Below are positions 52,169 to 61,098 of a stretch of DNA of 64,000 nucleotides, piece after piece. The notes beneath the pieces were generated by a model, which saw only the letters and a list, made by a program, of their open reading frames with translations, was not told the DNA's origin and searched no databases. The stretch's first letter is position 1, and each line of letters starts with the position of its first letter. This DNA comes from CBDIDH01 sp965277595 (lineage in GTDB: Bacteria; Planctomycetota; Planctomycetia; Isosphaerales; Isosphaeraceae): contig CBDIDH010000001.1 of NCBI GenBank assembly GCA_965277595.1, positions 1,736,001 to 1,800,000 of the forward strand, written 5' to 3'. The position numbers were made by a program, and so were the translations under genes.

Positions 52169-52898
52169 ATGGACGATTGGGTGGAAAGCGAGCTGGACGG
52201 GGGCGAGTTTCCCGACCACCGGCTGAAGACTCGCCTCGGGAAACTCCTCGGCGATCTGGGACGAAGGATCGGCGCCACCGTGCCGATGGCCTGCCAGGAC
52301 TGGGCCGCCACCAAGGCCGCCTATCGATTCTTCAGCAACCGGCGAGTCGATGAGGGCCTCATCCTGGCCGGCCACTTTGCCGCCACCCGGGCACGCTTCG
52401 CCCGAACCACCGGCCCGACCCTGGTCCTGCGCGACACGACCGAATTCAGCTACAAACGCGACAGCACCGAGGCGATCGGCCAGATCTCGATCATCAAGGG
52501 CCAGCATGGTTCCCACACCCTCTGCGGGGTGCTCATGCACTCCAGCCTGGTGCTGACCTCCGGAGGCGTCCCGCTGGGCCTGGCGGCCGTCAAGTTCTGG
52601 ACCCGCGAGAAGTTCAAGGGGACCAACGCGCTGAAGAAGAGCGTCAACCCCACCCGCATCCCGATCGAGCAGAAGGAGAGCGTCCGCTGGCTGGAGAACC
52701 TGAAGCAGTCCACGCAACAATTGGGTGACCCGACTGCTGAAATCCGGCTGCCAGGCCGAGCAGTCCAAGCTTCGCGCGGCCGAGCGACTGATCAATCTGC
52801 TGGCCATGCTCTGCATCATCGGCTGGCGTGTCTTCTGGCTGACGATGATGAATCGAGCGATTCCCGAGGCGCCGGCCGAGGTTGCCTTGATGTCCTAG
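52169..52898 (+). pseudogene. IS4-family (Tn5-like) transposase, internally deleted
   Basis: The N-terminal part is typical: TRLGKLLGDLGRRIGATVPM, ACQDWAATKAAYRFFSN and LVLRDTTEFSYKR with the first catalytic aspartate. After QSTQQLGDP (about 52730) the frame jumps to the C-terminal end of the family (SGCQAEQSKLRAAERLINLL, AMLCIIGWRVFWLTMMNRAI). The middle with the remaining catalytic residues is missing. The deletion has GACCCG at its joint. The remnant ends at a CTAG where the IS5 element is inserted. Confidence 0.85.
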
Positions 52899-53846
52899 GC
52901 TCTGTCAGAAAACGCCTATTGGCAAGTCAGACGCAGAGATCGCTCGATGAATGCCATCTTGATCATACCACCGAAGTTCTTGGCCGTCTTCTCGAACCGT
53001 GAGAACACCCGCCGGCACTCCTTGAGCCAGCCGATCAGGTTCTCCACGATGCTCCGTCGGCGGTAGACGTCCTTGTCGAACTCCACCGGCCGGGCCGAGC
53101 GATCCTCGTTCGCCTTCGGCGGGATCACCGGCTTGATGCCCAACCCGTTCAGGTACTCGTCGATCCAGTCCGCCCGGTATCCCTTGTCGCCGGCCAGGCC
53201 ACCTGCCAGGCCACCGGGACGCCCTCCCCATCGGTGAGCCGCTCATCGGCCCCCACCACCAGCGGCACGAAGGCCGTCGTCTCGTGCGCCTGCCCCGGCG
53301 TCAGGTGGAAGTGCGGCGGATGGCCGTGGCCGTCGCAGAGCAGGTTGATCTTGGTGGAAAGGCCCCCTCGGGATCGGCCCAAGGCGTGGTCCTCGGGTTC
53401 CTCGGGGTCCCCTTTTTTCCGCCCCCGGCGGCACACCGGGCGGCTCGGACGACGGTCCCGTCGATGCACCAGAGCTGGTCGTCGATCACCCCGGCCTCGA
53501 CATGCGGCGACCGGAGCCGCGAGAGGACCTGATCGAGGGTCCCGTCGCCATTCCACTTGTCGAAGAGGTCCCAGGCGGTGCCCCAGGGCCCGTACTCCTC
53601 GGGCAGGTCGCGCCAGGGGGCGCCGGTCCTGAGGACCCAGAGGATGGCGTCGACGATCTGACGACGACACCGCGGCGGCCGCCCAGTGGTCGCGGGTGCC
53701 GGGAAAAGATCCTTGATGAGATCCCAATCGTCGTCGGTGAGTTGATGCCGCGGCATGGTAGCCTCCTCCGAACCACTGGCGACCCTTGGCCCATAACTCC
53801 TTAGGTCGATACAGTCTCAAAGGAAATGCCACTTTTCCGACAGAGC
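52899..53846 (-). mobile_element. IS5-family insertion sequence (IS427-like), ~948 bp
   Basis: Terminal inverted repeats are GGCTCTGTCAGAAAA at 52899 onward (GGCTCTGTC on the left plus strand; complement of TTTTCCGACAGAGC at 53833-53846 on the right). CTAG flanks both sides (52895-52898 and 53847-53850), consistent with a 4-bp target duplication of this family. A transposase frame spans most of the element on the minus strand. Size, ends and target fit an IS5-family, IS427-type element. Confidence 0.88.
52916..53756 (-). pseudogene. IS5-family transposase with two frame changes
   Basis: The first frame starts at 53756 (RHQLTDDDWDLIKDLFPAP, CRRQIVDAILWVLRTGAPWR, DLPEEYGPWGTAWDLFDKW, LWCIDGTVVRAARCA). 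At 53412-53418 the minus strand reads AAAAAAG, a classical -1 slippery site, and homology continues in the -1 frame (RGGLSTKINLLCDGHG, LTPGQAHETTAFVPLV). That shift is normal for the IS427 group. A second shift near 53190-53218, beside a 12-bp tandem duplication, moves to a third frame (KPVIPPKANEDRSARP, RRRSIVENLIGWLKECRRVF, ERSLRL). The second change is not programmed, so the transposase is probably inactive. Confidence 0.85.
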
Positions 53847-53850
53847 CTAG

Positions 53851-54340
53851 ACCTCGTCGGATGCGGGCGGAAGGATTGCGAAGCTTGTGATGTGAAGGAC
53901 CAATGGGGTTTTTGCGTATTAAGGGACTGTTTTTGTCGTAAGGTCAAAGGACAAAGGGCGGATCTTTCCTTTTGTCCTATTTTCCTTCTGCCCTTTGACC
54001 TTACGGCTATTCCGCAACAACCCTAATGACCGATGATCGATGAACAAAGAGGAAGAATTTTTCGGTTTGGTCAACGGTCCTTTGGTCATCGGTCATCGGG
54101 ATTTCGCCATTCTCCCGCGACGGCGCGAGTCGGGGTCGCGACGAAAAGGCGCGGAATTTGCCGTGAAAAGCCAGTCCAGGTTCGGCAACGCGGGTGAATT
54201 TCGAAAACGGAAAAGAGCCGGACGCGGGGGACTTCTGGCGTTGTTTGTTTGGCCCCGGGGGTGCTATGTTCATTCGACCCAGGTCCGCGCCCTGACCTCT
54301 CCGGGGCGCGCCGGGAACCCGCAAGTGGACCTCGTCGCGC
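53851..54340. repeat. Repeat-filled intergenic region
   Basis: No gene is supported in this 490-bp spacer. It contains a larger palindrome (left arm GGAAGGATTGCGAAGC at ~53869, right arm ending ATTTCGCCATTCTCC at ~54114) interrupted by the nested element described separately. Behind it lie ~220 bp without recognisable features, up to the GH57 start. Confidence 0.6.
53905..54024 (-). repeat. Nested palindromic element, copy 2 (inverted)
   Basis: A 120-bp element from GGGGTTTTTGCGTATTAAGG to TCCGCAACAACCCT. Read on the minus strand it matches copy 1 at 13661-13786 (both contain GTTGCGGAATAGCCGTAAGG and TTTGACCTTACG). It is flanked by GACCAAT and AATGACC as in copy 1, so the insertion point is the same but the orientation opposite relative to the host palindrome. 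Confidence 0.75.
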
Positions 54341-56761
54341 ATGAAATATCCGCGTTATGTCTGCATCCACGGCCATTTTTACCAGCCGCCGCGAGAGAAC
54401 CCCTGGCTTGATGTCGTTGAGGCTCAGGATTCCGCCGCGCCCTTTCACGACTGGAACGAGCGAATTACCCGGGAATGCTACGCCCCGAACACGCGGGCAC
54501 GGCTGCTCGACCATCAGGGACGGATCATCAACCTGCTGAACAACTACGCCTGGATCTCGTTCAACTTCGGGCCGACGCTTCTGTCGTGGTTCGAAGAGCA
54601 CACGCCCGACGTCCTCCGCGATATCGCCGAGGCCGATCGCGTGAGCGCGCAGAGGCGAGGAGGGCACGGCAACGCCGTCGCCCAGGTGTACAACCACATG
54701 ATCTTGCCCCTCGCCAGCGAACGCGACAAGCGGACGCAGGTTCTCTGGGGCCTTGCCGACTTCCGCCGCCGGTTCGGCCGCGAGGCCGAGGGGATGTGGC
54801 TCGCCGAGACGGCCGTGGATACTCCTTCGCTTGAGGCGTTGGCGGAGGCGGGGGTCAAGTACACGATTCTCTCGCCGTATCAGGCGAAGCGCTGGCGGAA
54901 GATCGGCGGCAAGGAGTGGAGTGGAGACACCGGCGGGGTCGATCCCTCGCGGGCGTACACGATGAAGCTGCCGTCGGGCAAGTCGATCTCGCTGTTTTTT
55001 TACGACGGCAATATCTCGCAACAGGTGGCGTTTGAACGCCTGCTGGACGATGGCGAGCGGTTCGTGCATCGGATCTTGTCGGGCCTGAGCGATGCCCGAG
55101 AGCACCCGCAGTTGATGCACATCGCCACCGACGGCGAGTCGTACGGCCATCACCACCCGCATGGTGATATGGCCCTGGCGTATGTCTTGAAGCGCCTGGA
55201 GGAGTTGCCCGACGTCAAGCTGACGAACTACGGCGAGTTTCTCGAACTCCACCCGCCCACCTGGGAAGTGGAGATCCACGAAAAGAGCGCCTGGAGCTGC
55301 GCCCACGGTGTCGGCCGCTGGAGCGAGGATTGCGGCTGCAAGATGCGCGGCGATTTCCATCAGAAATGGAGAGAGCCGCTCCGCAAGGGGCTGGATGGAC
55401 TGAAGAAAGAGCTGGACCACCTCTTCAGCACGCGGGGCCGCGAGTGTTTTCCCGACCCGTGGGAAGCGCGTGATGCGTATATTGACGTTGTCCTGGATCG
55501 CACGCCCGAGTCGATCGCCACGTTTTTGAAGGACCACGGGCATCCCGACCTGGATCGGGGTCAGGGGCGCGATGCGCTCCGCCTTCTGGAAATGCAGCGC
55601 GATGGGATGTTGATGTATACCAGTTGCGGCTGGTTCTTTGACGAGATCAGCGGCCTGGAAACGACGCAATGCCTGCATTACGCCGCCAGGGCCATTCATA
55701 TCGCCCGACAATTTAACCGCGATTTCGAGCAGAAATTCACGCAGACGCTGTCGTTGGCGCCGAGCAACCTGGCGAAGTTCGGCGACGGCCGGGGGGTCTG
55801 GGATCAGGTGATCAAGCCGGCGCGTGTGGATATTGACCGCGTCCTCGCGCACTCGGCCATTAGCCTGATTTATGCGTCGCGCGACACGGAGGAACGGTCG
55901 TATCCGTTCGACCTCGAAGTGCTTGACGAGGAGGTTCGCAGCCGGGGGAGCAGCCGACTGGCCGTCGGCCGGTTGCGGGCGCAATCGCATCGGACCTGGG
56001 ACGAGGCCGAGGCCGATTTCGTGGTCATCCATTACGGCGGCCTTGATTTTCACGCGGTTCTGCGACCTCCGTCCTTGCCTGGACCGTATGCCGATCTCAA
56101 GCGACGGCTCGTCGATGCCTATCGAGGCGGTTCGCTCGCCGACGTCACGACGCTGATGACGCGCGAGTTTCAGGGGCGGGTCCATCGCCTCGATGACCTC
56201 TTCAACGACGAACAACGGCGGATCATCGGCATCGTTCTTCGCGATCGGATCGACGACTATCAGCGCACCTTTGAACGGCTCACGCGCGAGGATGGCGACG
56301 TCTTGCACCGGCTCGGCCAGCTTGACCAGCCGATCCCCAAACCGCTCCAGGCGGCGGCCTCGTCGTACCTCGACCTGACCTTGCGCGAGGCCGTCGAGCA
56401 GATCGAGACCGATGGCTCGGTCGAGACGATTCATGACCTCTATTCGCGGGGCAAAGGCTGGGGCTATCAGCCCGAGTCGGCCTTGCTCGAAAAAGTTCTC
56501 TCTGAATCCTTGCAGCGCGTCCTGCGTTCACTCGACCCCTCGGCGGATCTCCCTTTACTTTTCACGCGAGCCCGCCAGTTGCTCGAAGCGGGAACCTTGC
56601 TGGGAATCTCGTGCGCCCGCTGGGAGATTCAGAACCAGTTGCTTGACGCCTATGCTCGACTTTCCGCCGCCTCGGCCCTGAATCCCCAACTGATCTCGAC
56701 CTTCGCCGATCTGGCGGGTCGGTTGAATATCAGCCAGACGCTGCTGGGCTGGAGGCCGTGA
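54341..56761 (+). CDS. DUF3536 / glycoside hydrolase family 57 protein
   Basis: An 806-residue cytosolic protein. The N-terminal GH57-type barrel starts with VCIHGHFYQPPRENPWLD and contains GMWLAETAVDTPSLEALAEA and HIATDGESYGHHH, the putative catalytic Asp region. The middle (SAWSCAHGVGRWSEDCGCKM) and the helical C-terminal half fit DUF3536. GH57 enzymes act on alpha-glucans, and DUF3536 members are often placed near glycogen genes, but the reaction of this branch is not established. It is a single gene flanked by repeat regions. Confidence 0.92.
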   Translation: MKYPRYVCIHGHFYQPPRENPWLDVVEAQDSAAPFHDWNERITRECYAPNTRARLLDHQGRIINLLNNYAWISFNFGPTLLSWFEEHTPDVLRDIAEADRVSAQRRGGHGNAVAQVYNHMILPLASERDKRTQVLWGLADFRRRFGREAEGMWLAETAVDTPSLEALAEAGVKYTILSPYQAKRWRKIGGKEWSGDTGGVDPSRAYTMKLPSGKSISLFFYDGNISQQVAFERLLDDGERFVHRILSGLSDAREHPQLMHIATDGESYGHHHPHGDMALAYVLKRLEELPDVKLTNYGEFLELHPPTWEVEIHEKSAWSCAHGVGRWSEDCGCKMRGDFHQKWREPLRKGLDGLKKELDHLFSTRGRECFPDPWEARDAYIDVVLDRTPESIATFLKDHGHPDLDRGQGRDALRLLEMQRDGMLMYTSCGWFFDEISGLETTQCLHYAARAIHIARQFNRDFEQKFTQTLSLAPSNLAKFGDGRGVWDQVIKPARVDIDRVLAHSAISLIYASRDTEERSYPFDLEVLDEEVRSRGSSRLAVGRLRAQSHRTWDEAEADFVVIHYGGLDFHAVLRPPSLPGPYADLKRRLVDAYRGGSLADVTTLMTREFQGRVHRLDDLFNDEQRRIIGIVLRDRIDDYQRTFERLTREDGDVLHRLGQLDQPIPKPLQAAASSYLDLTLREAVEQIETDGSVETIHDLYSRGKGWGYQPESALLEKVLSESLQRVLRSLDPSADLPLLFTRARQLLEAGTLLGISCARWEIQNQLLDAYARLSAASALNPQLISTFADLAGRLNISQTLLGWRP

Positions 56762-57271
56762 GCGAAGATCAATGACCGAGGACCGAGGACCGATGACCGA
56801 TGACCGATGACCGATGACCGATGACCGAGGACCGAGGACCGAGGACCGAGGAATTCAGAGGACCGAGGACCGATGACCGATGACCGAGGACCGAGGACCG
56901 AGGACCGATGACCGATGACCGATGACCGATGACCGAGGACAGATGACCGATGAACGATGATCAATGACCGAGGACCGATGACAGATGACCGATGATCAAT
57001 GACCGAGGACCGAGGAATTCAGAGGACCGAGGAAGACAGAGGATCGTTGACCGATAACCAGGGACTTGTGAGTTTTCGGTCGGTCATCGGTCATTGGTCA
57101 TCGAAGGTCTGAACCTGTGAAGTCATTCACGATCCATTCCTTGATCGAGGCCAGGTCTCTCGGGACGCGGAGCCACGGCCTTGCGTTTGGTCACGGACTC
57201 GCTTAGGACAGGTCGGGTCGATTCGATTCAAATCAAGCTTTTGAAGACGCAACCGAGGGAGACGCGGAACG
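56762..57271. repeat. Heptanucleotide tandem repeat array and spacer
   Basis: From about 56770 to 57050 the sequence is almost entirely 7-bp units of two kinds, TGACCGA and GGACCGA, in irregular order, with occasional variants (TGATCAA, TGACAGA). A longer phrase GGAATTCAGAGGACCGA appears twice (about 56849 and 57012). At 57070-57105 the complementary units (GGTCATCGGTCATTGGTCAT) occur, so the array can fold back. There is no gene; open frames across it only reflect the 7-bp period. Confidence 0.88.
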
Positions 57272-58132
57272 ATGAACGAGGATCAACTCAGCTTGATGCC
57301 GAAAATCGAGCTTTCCCGGCGCGAGTTCACCGTGGCGACGCTCGCCGCGGGTTTCGCACTGGCCACGCAGCCAATTTCCGCCGAGACGATCACGACCGAT
57401 ACCAACGGGCTGGAAGCCGGTGAGGTGAAGATTCCGACGGCCGATGGCGCGGTGCCCGCGTACCGGGCGATGCCCGCGAAGGGGGGACCGTTTCCGACCG
57501 TGCTGGTTGTTCAGGAGATTTTCGGGGTTCACGAACATATCAAGGACGTCTGTCGACGGTTCGCGAAGCTCGGTTATTTCGCGGTGGCCACCGAGATGTA
57601 CGCCAGACAGGGCGACGTCTCGAAGCTCAAGGACATGCAGGAGATTTTCAAGGTCGTCTCGAAGGTCCCCGATGCTCAGGTGATGAGCGACCTTGACGCG
57701 ACCCTGGCCTGGGCCAAGGCGTCGGGCAAGGCGGATACGTCGAGGCTGGGCATTACCGGATTTTGCTGGGGCGGGCGGATCGTCTGGCTTTATTCGGCGC
57801 ACAACCCGAGCTTGAAAGCGGGCGTCGCCTGGTATGGCCGACTCGTCGGCGAGCACACCGAGAATCAGCCCAAGTATCCGATCGACCTCGCCGCCGAGGT
57901 CAAGGCGCCGATCCTTGGTCTTTACGGGGGCGATGACAAGGGAATTCCCGTCGCCTCGGTCGAGAAGATGCTCGGCGCGCTCAAGGCGTCGGGCAAGACG
58001 GCGGAGATCGAGGTCTATCCCAATACCCCTCACGCCTTCTTCGCGGATTATCGCCCGAGCTATCGCCCGGCGGCGGCGGAGGATGGTTGGAAGAGGCTGC
58101 TGACCTGGTTCAAAAAGTACGGGGTGGCCTGA
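57272..58132 (+). CDS. Dienelactone hydrolase family protein, Tat-exported
   Basis: A 286-residue alpha/beta hydrolase. The N-terminus has a Tat-like signal, SRREFTVATLAAGFALA (residues ~15-35), suggesting export in folded state. The catalytic triad of the family is visible: Cys165 in GITGFCWGGRI, aspartate in LYGGDDKGIP and histidine in PNTPHAFFADYRPSY. VVQEIFGVHEHIKDVCRRF is the usual oxyanion region. Natural substrates of such exported members are unknown. A GC-rich hairpin follows the gene. Confidence 0.93.
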   Translation: MNEDQLSLMPKIELSRREFTVATLAAGFALATQPISAETITTDTNGLEAGEVKIPTADGAVPAYRAMPAKGGPFPTVLVVQEIFGVHEHIKDVCRRFAKLGYFAVATEMYARQGDVSKLKDMQEIFKVVSKVPDAQVMSDLDATLAWAKASGKADTSRLGITGFCWGGRIVWLYSAHNPSLKAGVAWYGRLVGEHTENQPKYPIDLAAEVKAPILGLYGGDDKGIPVASVEKMLGALKASGKTAEIEVYPNTPHAFFADYRPSYRPAAAEDGWKRLLTWFKKYGVA

Positions 58133-58570
58133 GAAGGCGCGTTTTTCTACTCCAAAGTGTCGCGCGGCGCGACACTTTGGGGGGAGATCGGCGAAGAGAA
58201 GGAATGGCCGATGACCGATGACCGATGACCAATGGGATGGGGGATTGGGCGGGGTGGGTTGCAGGGCAGGGCAGAGGGAAGAAGGGCAAAGGACAAAGGA
58301 CAAAGGGCAAATTGTGTCCTTTTGTCCTTTGCCCTTTTGTCGTCTGTCCTAGTCAGCGTCAGAGCATGCCGAAACAACCAGGTGACCCAGGCGTCTGGTC
58401 CTCGGTCCTTGATTCCTCAAAGTCTCCGACCCGCCAGAACTAAAGGCGCGAACCTCTCGATAGTCAACCCGGGGCGGATCTGTCGACGCCCGAGACCGGA
58501 GCGAGCAAGCCGGGAGACGTGACCGGTGCGCGCGGGTCGAGAGAGTCAAAGGACCGGAGGTTGACCAAAC
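58133..58570. repeat. Hairpin and repeat region downstream of the hydrolase
   Basis: A near-perfect hairpin CCAAAGTGTCGCGC/GCGCGACACTTTGG lies at 58152-58180, 20 bp after the stop; it lacks a T-run. Three CCGATGA/TGACCGA units follow (58207-58228). Then GGGCAAAGGACAAAGGACAA (about 58278) faces TTTGTCCTTTGCCC (about 58321) as another inverted repeat related to the 120-bp element. The last ~200 bp lead to the ParB-like gene and show only its ribosome binding site. Confidence 0.65.
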
Positions 58571-59677
58571 GTGTCCGCAACGGAATCTGTCAGGTTGGAA
58601 AAAGGCCCCATGATTGCCAGGACGGTCGCGGTGAACGCGATCGACTTCGACCCCGATCATCCGCGCACCCAGGATGATCCCGAAGCCATTGATCGCCTGG
58701 CCGATAGCCTCATCTGTCATGGCCAGATTCAGCCGATCACGGTCCGAATCGGTGAGGAAAAGGGACGGTTTACCGTCGTCACGGGAGGCCGAAGGCTTCA
58801 GGCGGCGAGGGCGGCCGGGCTCTCGAAAATCGATGTGGTCATGGTCCCGACATCGATCGAAAGACCCGATCGACTGCAACAGCAACTCGTCGAAAACCTG
58901 CAACGAGCCGACCTTGCGGCGATGGACCTCGCCCGAGCCTATCAAAACTTGATGAATCAACGCGACTGGAGCGCGCGCGAACTCGCCGACGCGTTGAAGG
59001 TCCATCACGGCAGCGTCTCGCGGACGCTCGCGCTGCTGGATCTGCCCGAGGCGGTTCGCGACCACGTCGAGGCGGGGCGAATCGCGCCGACGGTCGCCGT
59101 GGAGATCGGCAAGGCCGAGGGAGCGGATCGTCAGATCGAGATCGCGGATCGAGTCGCCAGGGAGGGCCTGACCAGGGCCGAGACGGTGGCGGCGGTGCGC
59201 GAACGCCGAGACAAAAAGGAGATCTCGTGGACCCGGCGCGTGATCGATACGCCAAATGGGCGGGTGACGATCGACGTGCACGGCAAGGTCGGTTTCGACG
59301 CCATCCTGGATGCCTTCGCGGCGGCGGCGGAGATCCTGCGAGACGAGATCGCCGACCGTCAGGACGAACGCGCCGACGCGGAAGACGTTCAGGCAGAAGA
59401 GATTGCGGACGAATCGGACGAAACGGACGAGAGCGAGGCGTCAAGGCGTGGCGTAACCGTCGGGGTGGCGACCGTGCCATTCCCAGGCGGTCGAGGCGAT
59501 CGCCTTGATGTCGGTAAAGCGAGGCGACCAGTTGAGCTCGCGGACGATCCGTTCGGGCGTGGCGATGAGGGTGCCGGGATCGCCGGGGCGGCGGTCGACG
59601 ATCTCATGGCGGATCGACTGGCCCGAGGCGGCCTCGCAGGCGCGAAGGACTTCCAGGACGGTCGTGCCGGTCCCTGA
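58571..59677 (+). CDS. ParB/RepB/Spo0J-type DNA-binding protein
   Basis: A 368-residue protein from a GTG at 58571 with GGAGG ten bases upstream. The ParB N-terminal nuclease-like domain (NAIDFDPDHPRTQDDPEAID, ICHGQIQPITVR, TVVTGGRRLQAARAAG, QLVENLQRADLAAMD) is followed by the helix-turn-helix (SARELADALKVHHGSVSRTL). The acidic linker (residues ~255-295) ends the plausible protein; the last ~75 residues are read across the galE 3' end on the opposite strand. No ParA is nearby, so a chromosome-partition role is unproven; it may be a ParB-like regulator. Confidence 0.85.
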   Translation: MSATESVRLEKGPMIARTVAVNAIDFDPDHPRTQDDPEAIDRLADSLICHGQIQPITVRIGEEKGRFTVVTGGRRLQAARAAGLSKIDVVMVPTSIERPDRLQQQLVENLQRADLAAMDLARAYQNLMNQRDWSARELADALKVHHGSVSRTLALLDLPEAVRDHVEAGRIAPTVAVEIGKAEGADRQIEIADRVAREGLTRAETVAAVRERRDKKEISWTRRVIDTPNGRVTIDVHGKVGFDAILDAFAAAAEILRDEIADRQDERADAEDVQAEEIADESDETDESEASRRGVTVGVATVPFPGGRGDRLDVGKARRPVELADDPFGRGDEGAGIAGAAVDDLMADRLARGGLAGAKDFQDGRAGP

Positions 59678-60433
59678 TCCCAGGTTGTAAGCGCGAGCAA
59701 GTCCGGGTTCGAGGCTTTCGACGGCGCGCTGATGTGCCTGAGCAAGGTCGTCGGTGTGAACATAATCGCGGACGCAGGTGCCATCGCGCGTCTCCCAGTC
59801 GCCGCCGTAAAGCAAGACCTTTTCACGCTTTCCGAGCGGAACCTGAAGAATCAAGGGGATCAGGTGCCCTTCGTGACGCCGCGACTCGCCATTGCGGCCG
59901 TCGGGATCGGCGCCCGAGGCGTTGAAATAGCGAAGGATCGTGTAGCCGAACGAATACGCCCGCGCGTAGTCGTGAATCATCCGCTCGGCCGCGAGCTTGG
60001 ACGTGCCGTAGGGCGTCTGGGGAATCTGGGGCGAGTCTTCACGCAAGGGCATGGGGGCGTCAAAGGCGTAGGTGGCGGCGGTGCTGCTGAAGACGATCCG
60101 CGAGACGCCCGAGGCGCGCATGGCGTCGAGGACGTTCTTGGTGCCGACGACGTTGACCCGGTAATAGTTGTCGGGGTCCTTGATCGATTCAGGGACCGAG
60201 GCGAGCGCCGCGAAGTGCATGACGGCGTCGATGCGACGAGACTTCAACACTTCGGTCAGGGCGTCGAGGTCGGCGAGGTCGCCGATGATCAGGCGGCGGT
60301 CGGCCTCGGGAACCGACTGGGGATTGCCCTCGGAGAGGTTATCGAAGGCGATCGGGTCGTGGCCCTCGCGGAGCAGCCAGCGCAGGCAGGCGCTTCCAAT
60401 ATAGCCGGCGCCGCCGGTCAGGAGGATCTTCAT
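59441..60433 (-). CDS. galE: UDP-glucose 4-epimerase
   Basis: A 330-residue extended short-chain dehydrogenase. NAD-binding ILLTGGAGYIGSACLRWLL, catalytic FSSTAATYAF and YGTSKLAAERM, and the C-terminal YNLGSGTGTTVLEV are present. It interconverts UDP-glucose and UDP-galactose or related UDP-sugars. The ATG at 60433 overlaps the stop of the GmhB-like gene. The 3' end overlaps the ParB-like frame on the other strand by 237 bp. Confidence 0.93.
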   Translation of the reverse strand: MKILLTGGAGYIGSACLRWLLREGHDPIAFDNLSEGNPQSVPEADRRLIIGDLADLDALTEVLKSRRIDAVMHFAALASVPESIKDPDNYYRVNVVGTKNVLDAMRASGVSRIVFSSTAATYAFDAPMPLREDSPQIPQTPYGTSKLAAERMIHDYARAYSFGYTILRYFNASGADPDGRNGESRRHEGHLIPLILQVPLGKREKVLLYGGDWETRDGTCVRDYVHTDDLAQAHQRAVESLEPGLARAYNLGSGTGTTVLEVLRACEAASGQSIRHEIVDRRPGDPGTLIATPERIVRELNWSPRFTDIKAIASTAWEWHGRHPDGYATP

Positions 60434-61098
60434 CGGCTCGGCTCCGGGTTGTTCGACTGCCCAAGGGCGACGATCAGGCGGGCGGCGGCAAGAAGGTCGT
60501 CTGTTCGATAATAGGTAACGTCGGCCGGACCGGCGATTCTTCCCTGGGGATCGAGCAAGACCGACCCCCGGCAACCGGCATGAATTCCGGCCAGGACGTC
60601 GCTGATGAAGTCGCCGACCATCCACGAGGCGTCGAGGTCGAGATTTAGCCCCTCGGCCGCTCGAAAGAGCATGCCTGGGCCGGGTTTACGATCGAGGCAC
60701 TCGATGACCGTCCGATCGTCGACCCCGGGGGCGTCGGGGCAGTAATAGATCGCGTCGAGGCGGGCGCCCTCGCGTTCGAGCTGGCGGTTCATCTCGTCGT
60801 GAACGAGGGTGAGACCGGCGTCGTCGAGAAGGCCGCGGCCGATCGCGGATTGGTTGGTGACGACGACGCAGGCGAAACCGGCCTCGTTCAAGATTCGGAT
60901 CGCCTCGGCCGCGCCGGGGAGAAGGCGAACGAGCGCGGGGTCGGTGAGGTAATGGACGTGCTCGATGATCGTGCCGTCGCGGTCGAGAAAGGCGGCCGGT
61001 CGCCCGCCGGGGCGGTTCGGGCGCGCCGATTGAAGAGGATCGCGTTTCAGGTTCCGTTCGGTCGTTGTCGACACCGGTCCGGCATCATTCCAGGCCAT
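60430..61098 (-). CDS. GmhB-like HAD phosphatase
   Basis: About 222 residues from the ATG at 61098, behind a strong GGGAGG/GGGGGG; an ATG at 61140 lacks this. HAD motifs: AAFLDRDGTIIEHVHYL, CVVVTNQSAIGRGLLDD, ECLDRKPGPGMLFRAAEGL and WMVGDFISDV. This is the histidinol-phosphate / D-glycero-D-manno-heptose-1,7-bisphosphate 7-phosphatase family. The zinc-binding loop has fewer cysteine and histidine ligands than E. coli GmhB (YYCPDAPG...ECLD). Coupled to galE, so probably involved in nucleotide-sugar or heptose supply for envelope glycans. Confidence 0.85.
   Translation of the reverse strand: MAWNDAGPVSTTTERNLKRDPLQSARPNRPGGRPAAFLDRDGTIIEHVHYLTDPALVRLLPGAAEAIRILNEAGFACVVVTNQSAIGRGLLDDAGLTLVHDEMNRQLEREGARLDAIYYCPDAPGVDDRTVIECLDRKPGPGMLFRAAEGLNLDLDASWMVGDFISDVLAGIHAGCRGSVLLDPQGRIAGPADVTYYRTDDLLAAARLIVALGQSNNPEPSR

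Noticed and set aside
54086..56434. 782-codon open frame antisense to the GH57/DUF3536 gene
   Set aside because: The plus strand has clear catalytic motifs throughout; the antisense protein has shadow-like composition.
56765..57055. Possible CRISPR array
   Set aside because: The units are 7 bp and contiguous without unique spacers, and no cas gene is near. It is a short tandem repeat.
58152..58180. Terminator after the dienelactone hydrolase gene
   Set aside because: The hairpin is nearly perfect but no T-run follows on either strand, so I only list it as a hairpin within the repeat region.
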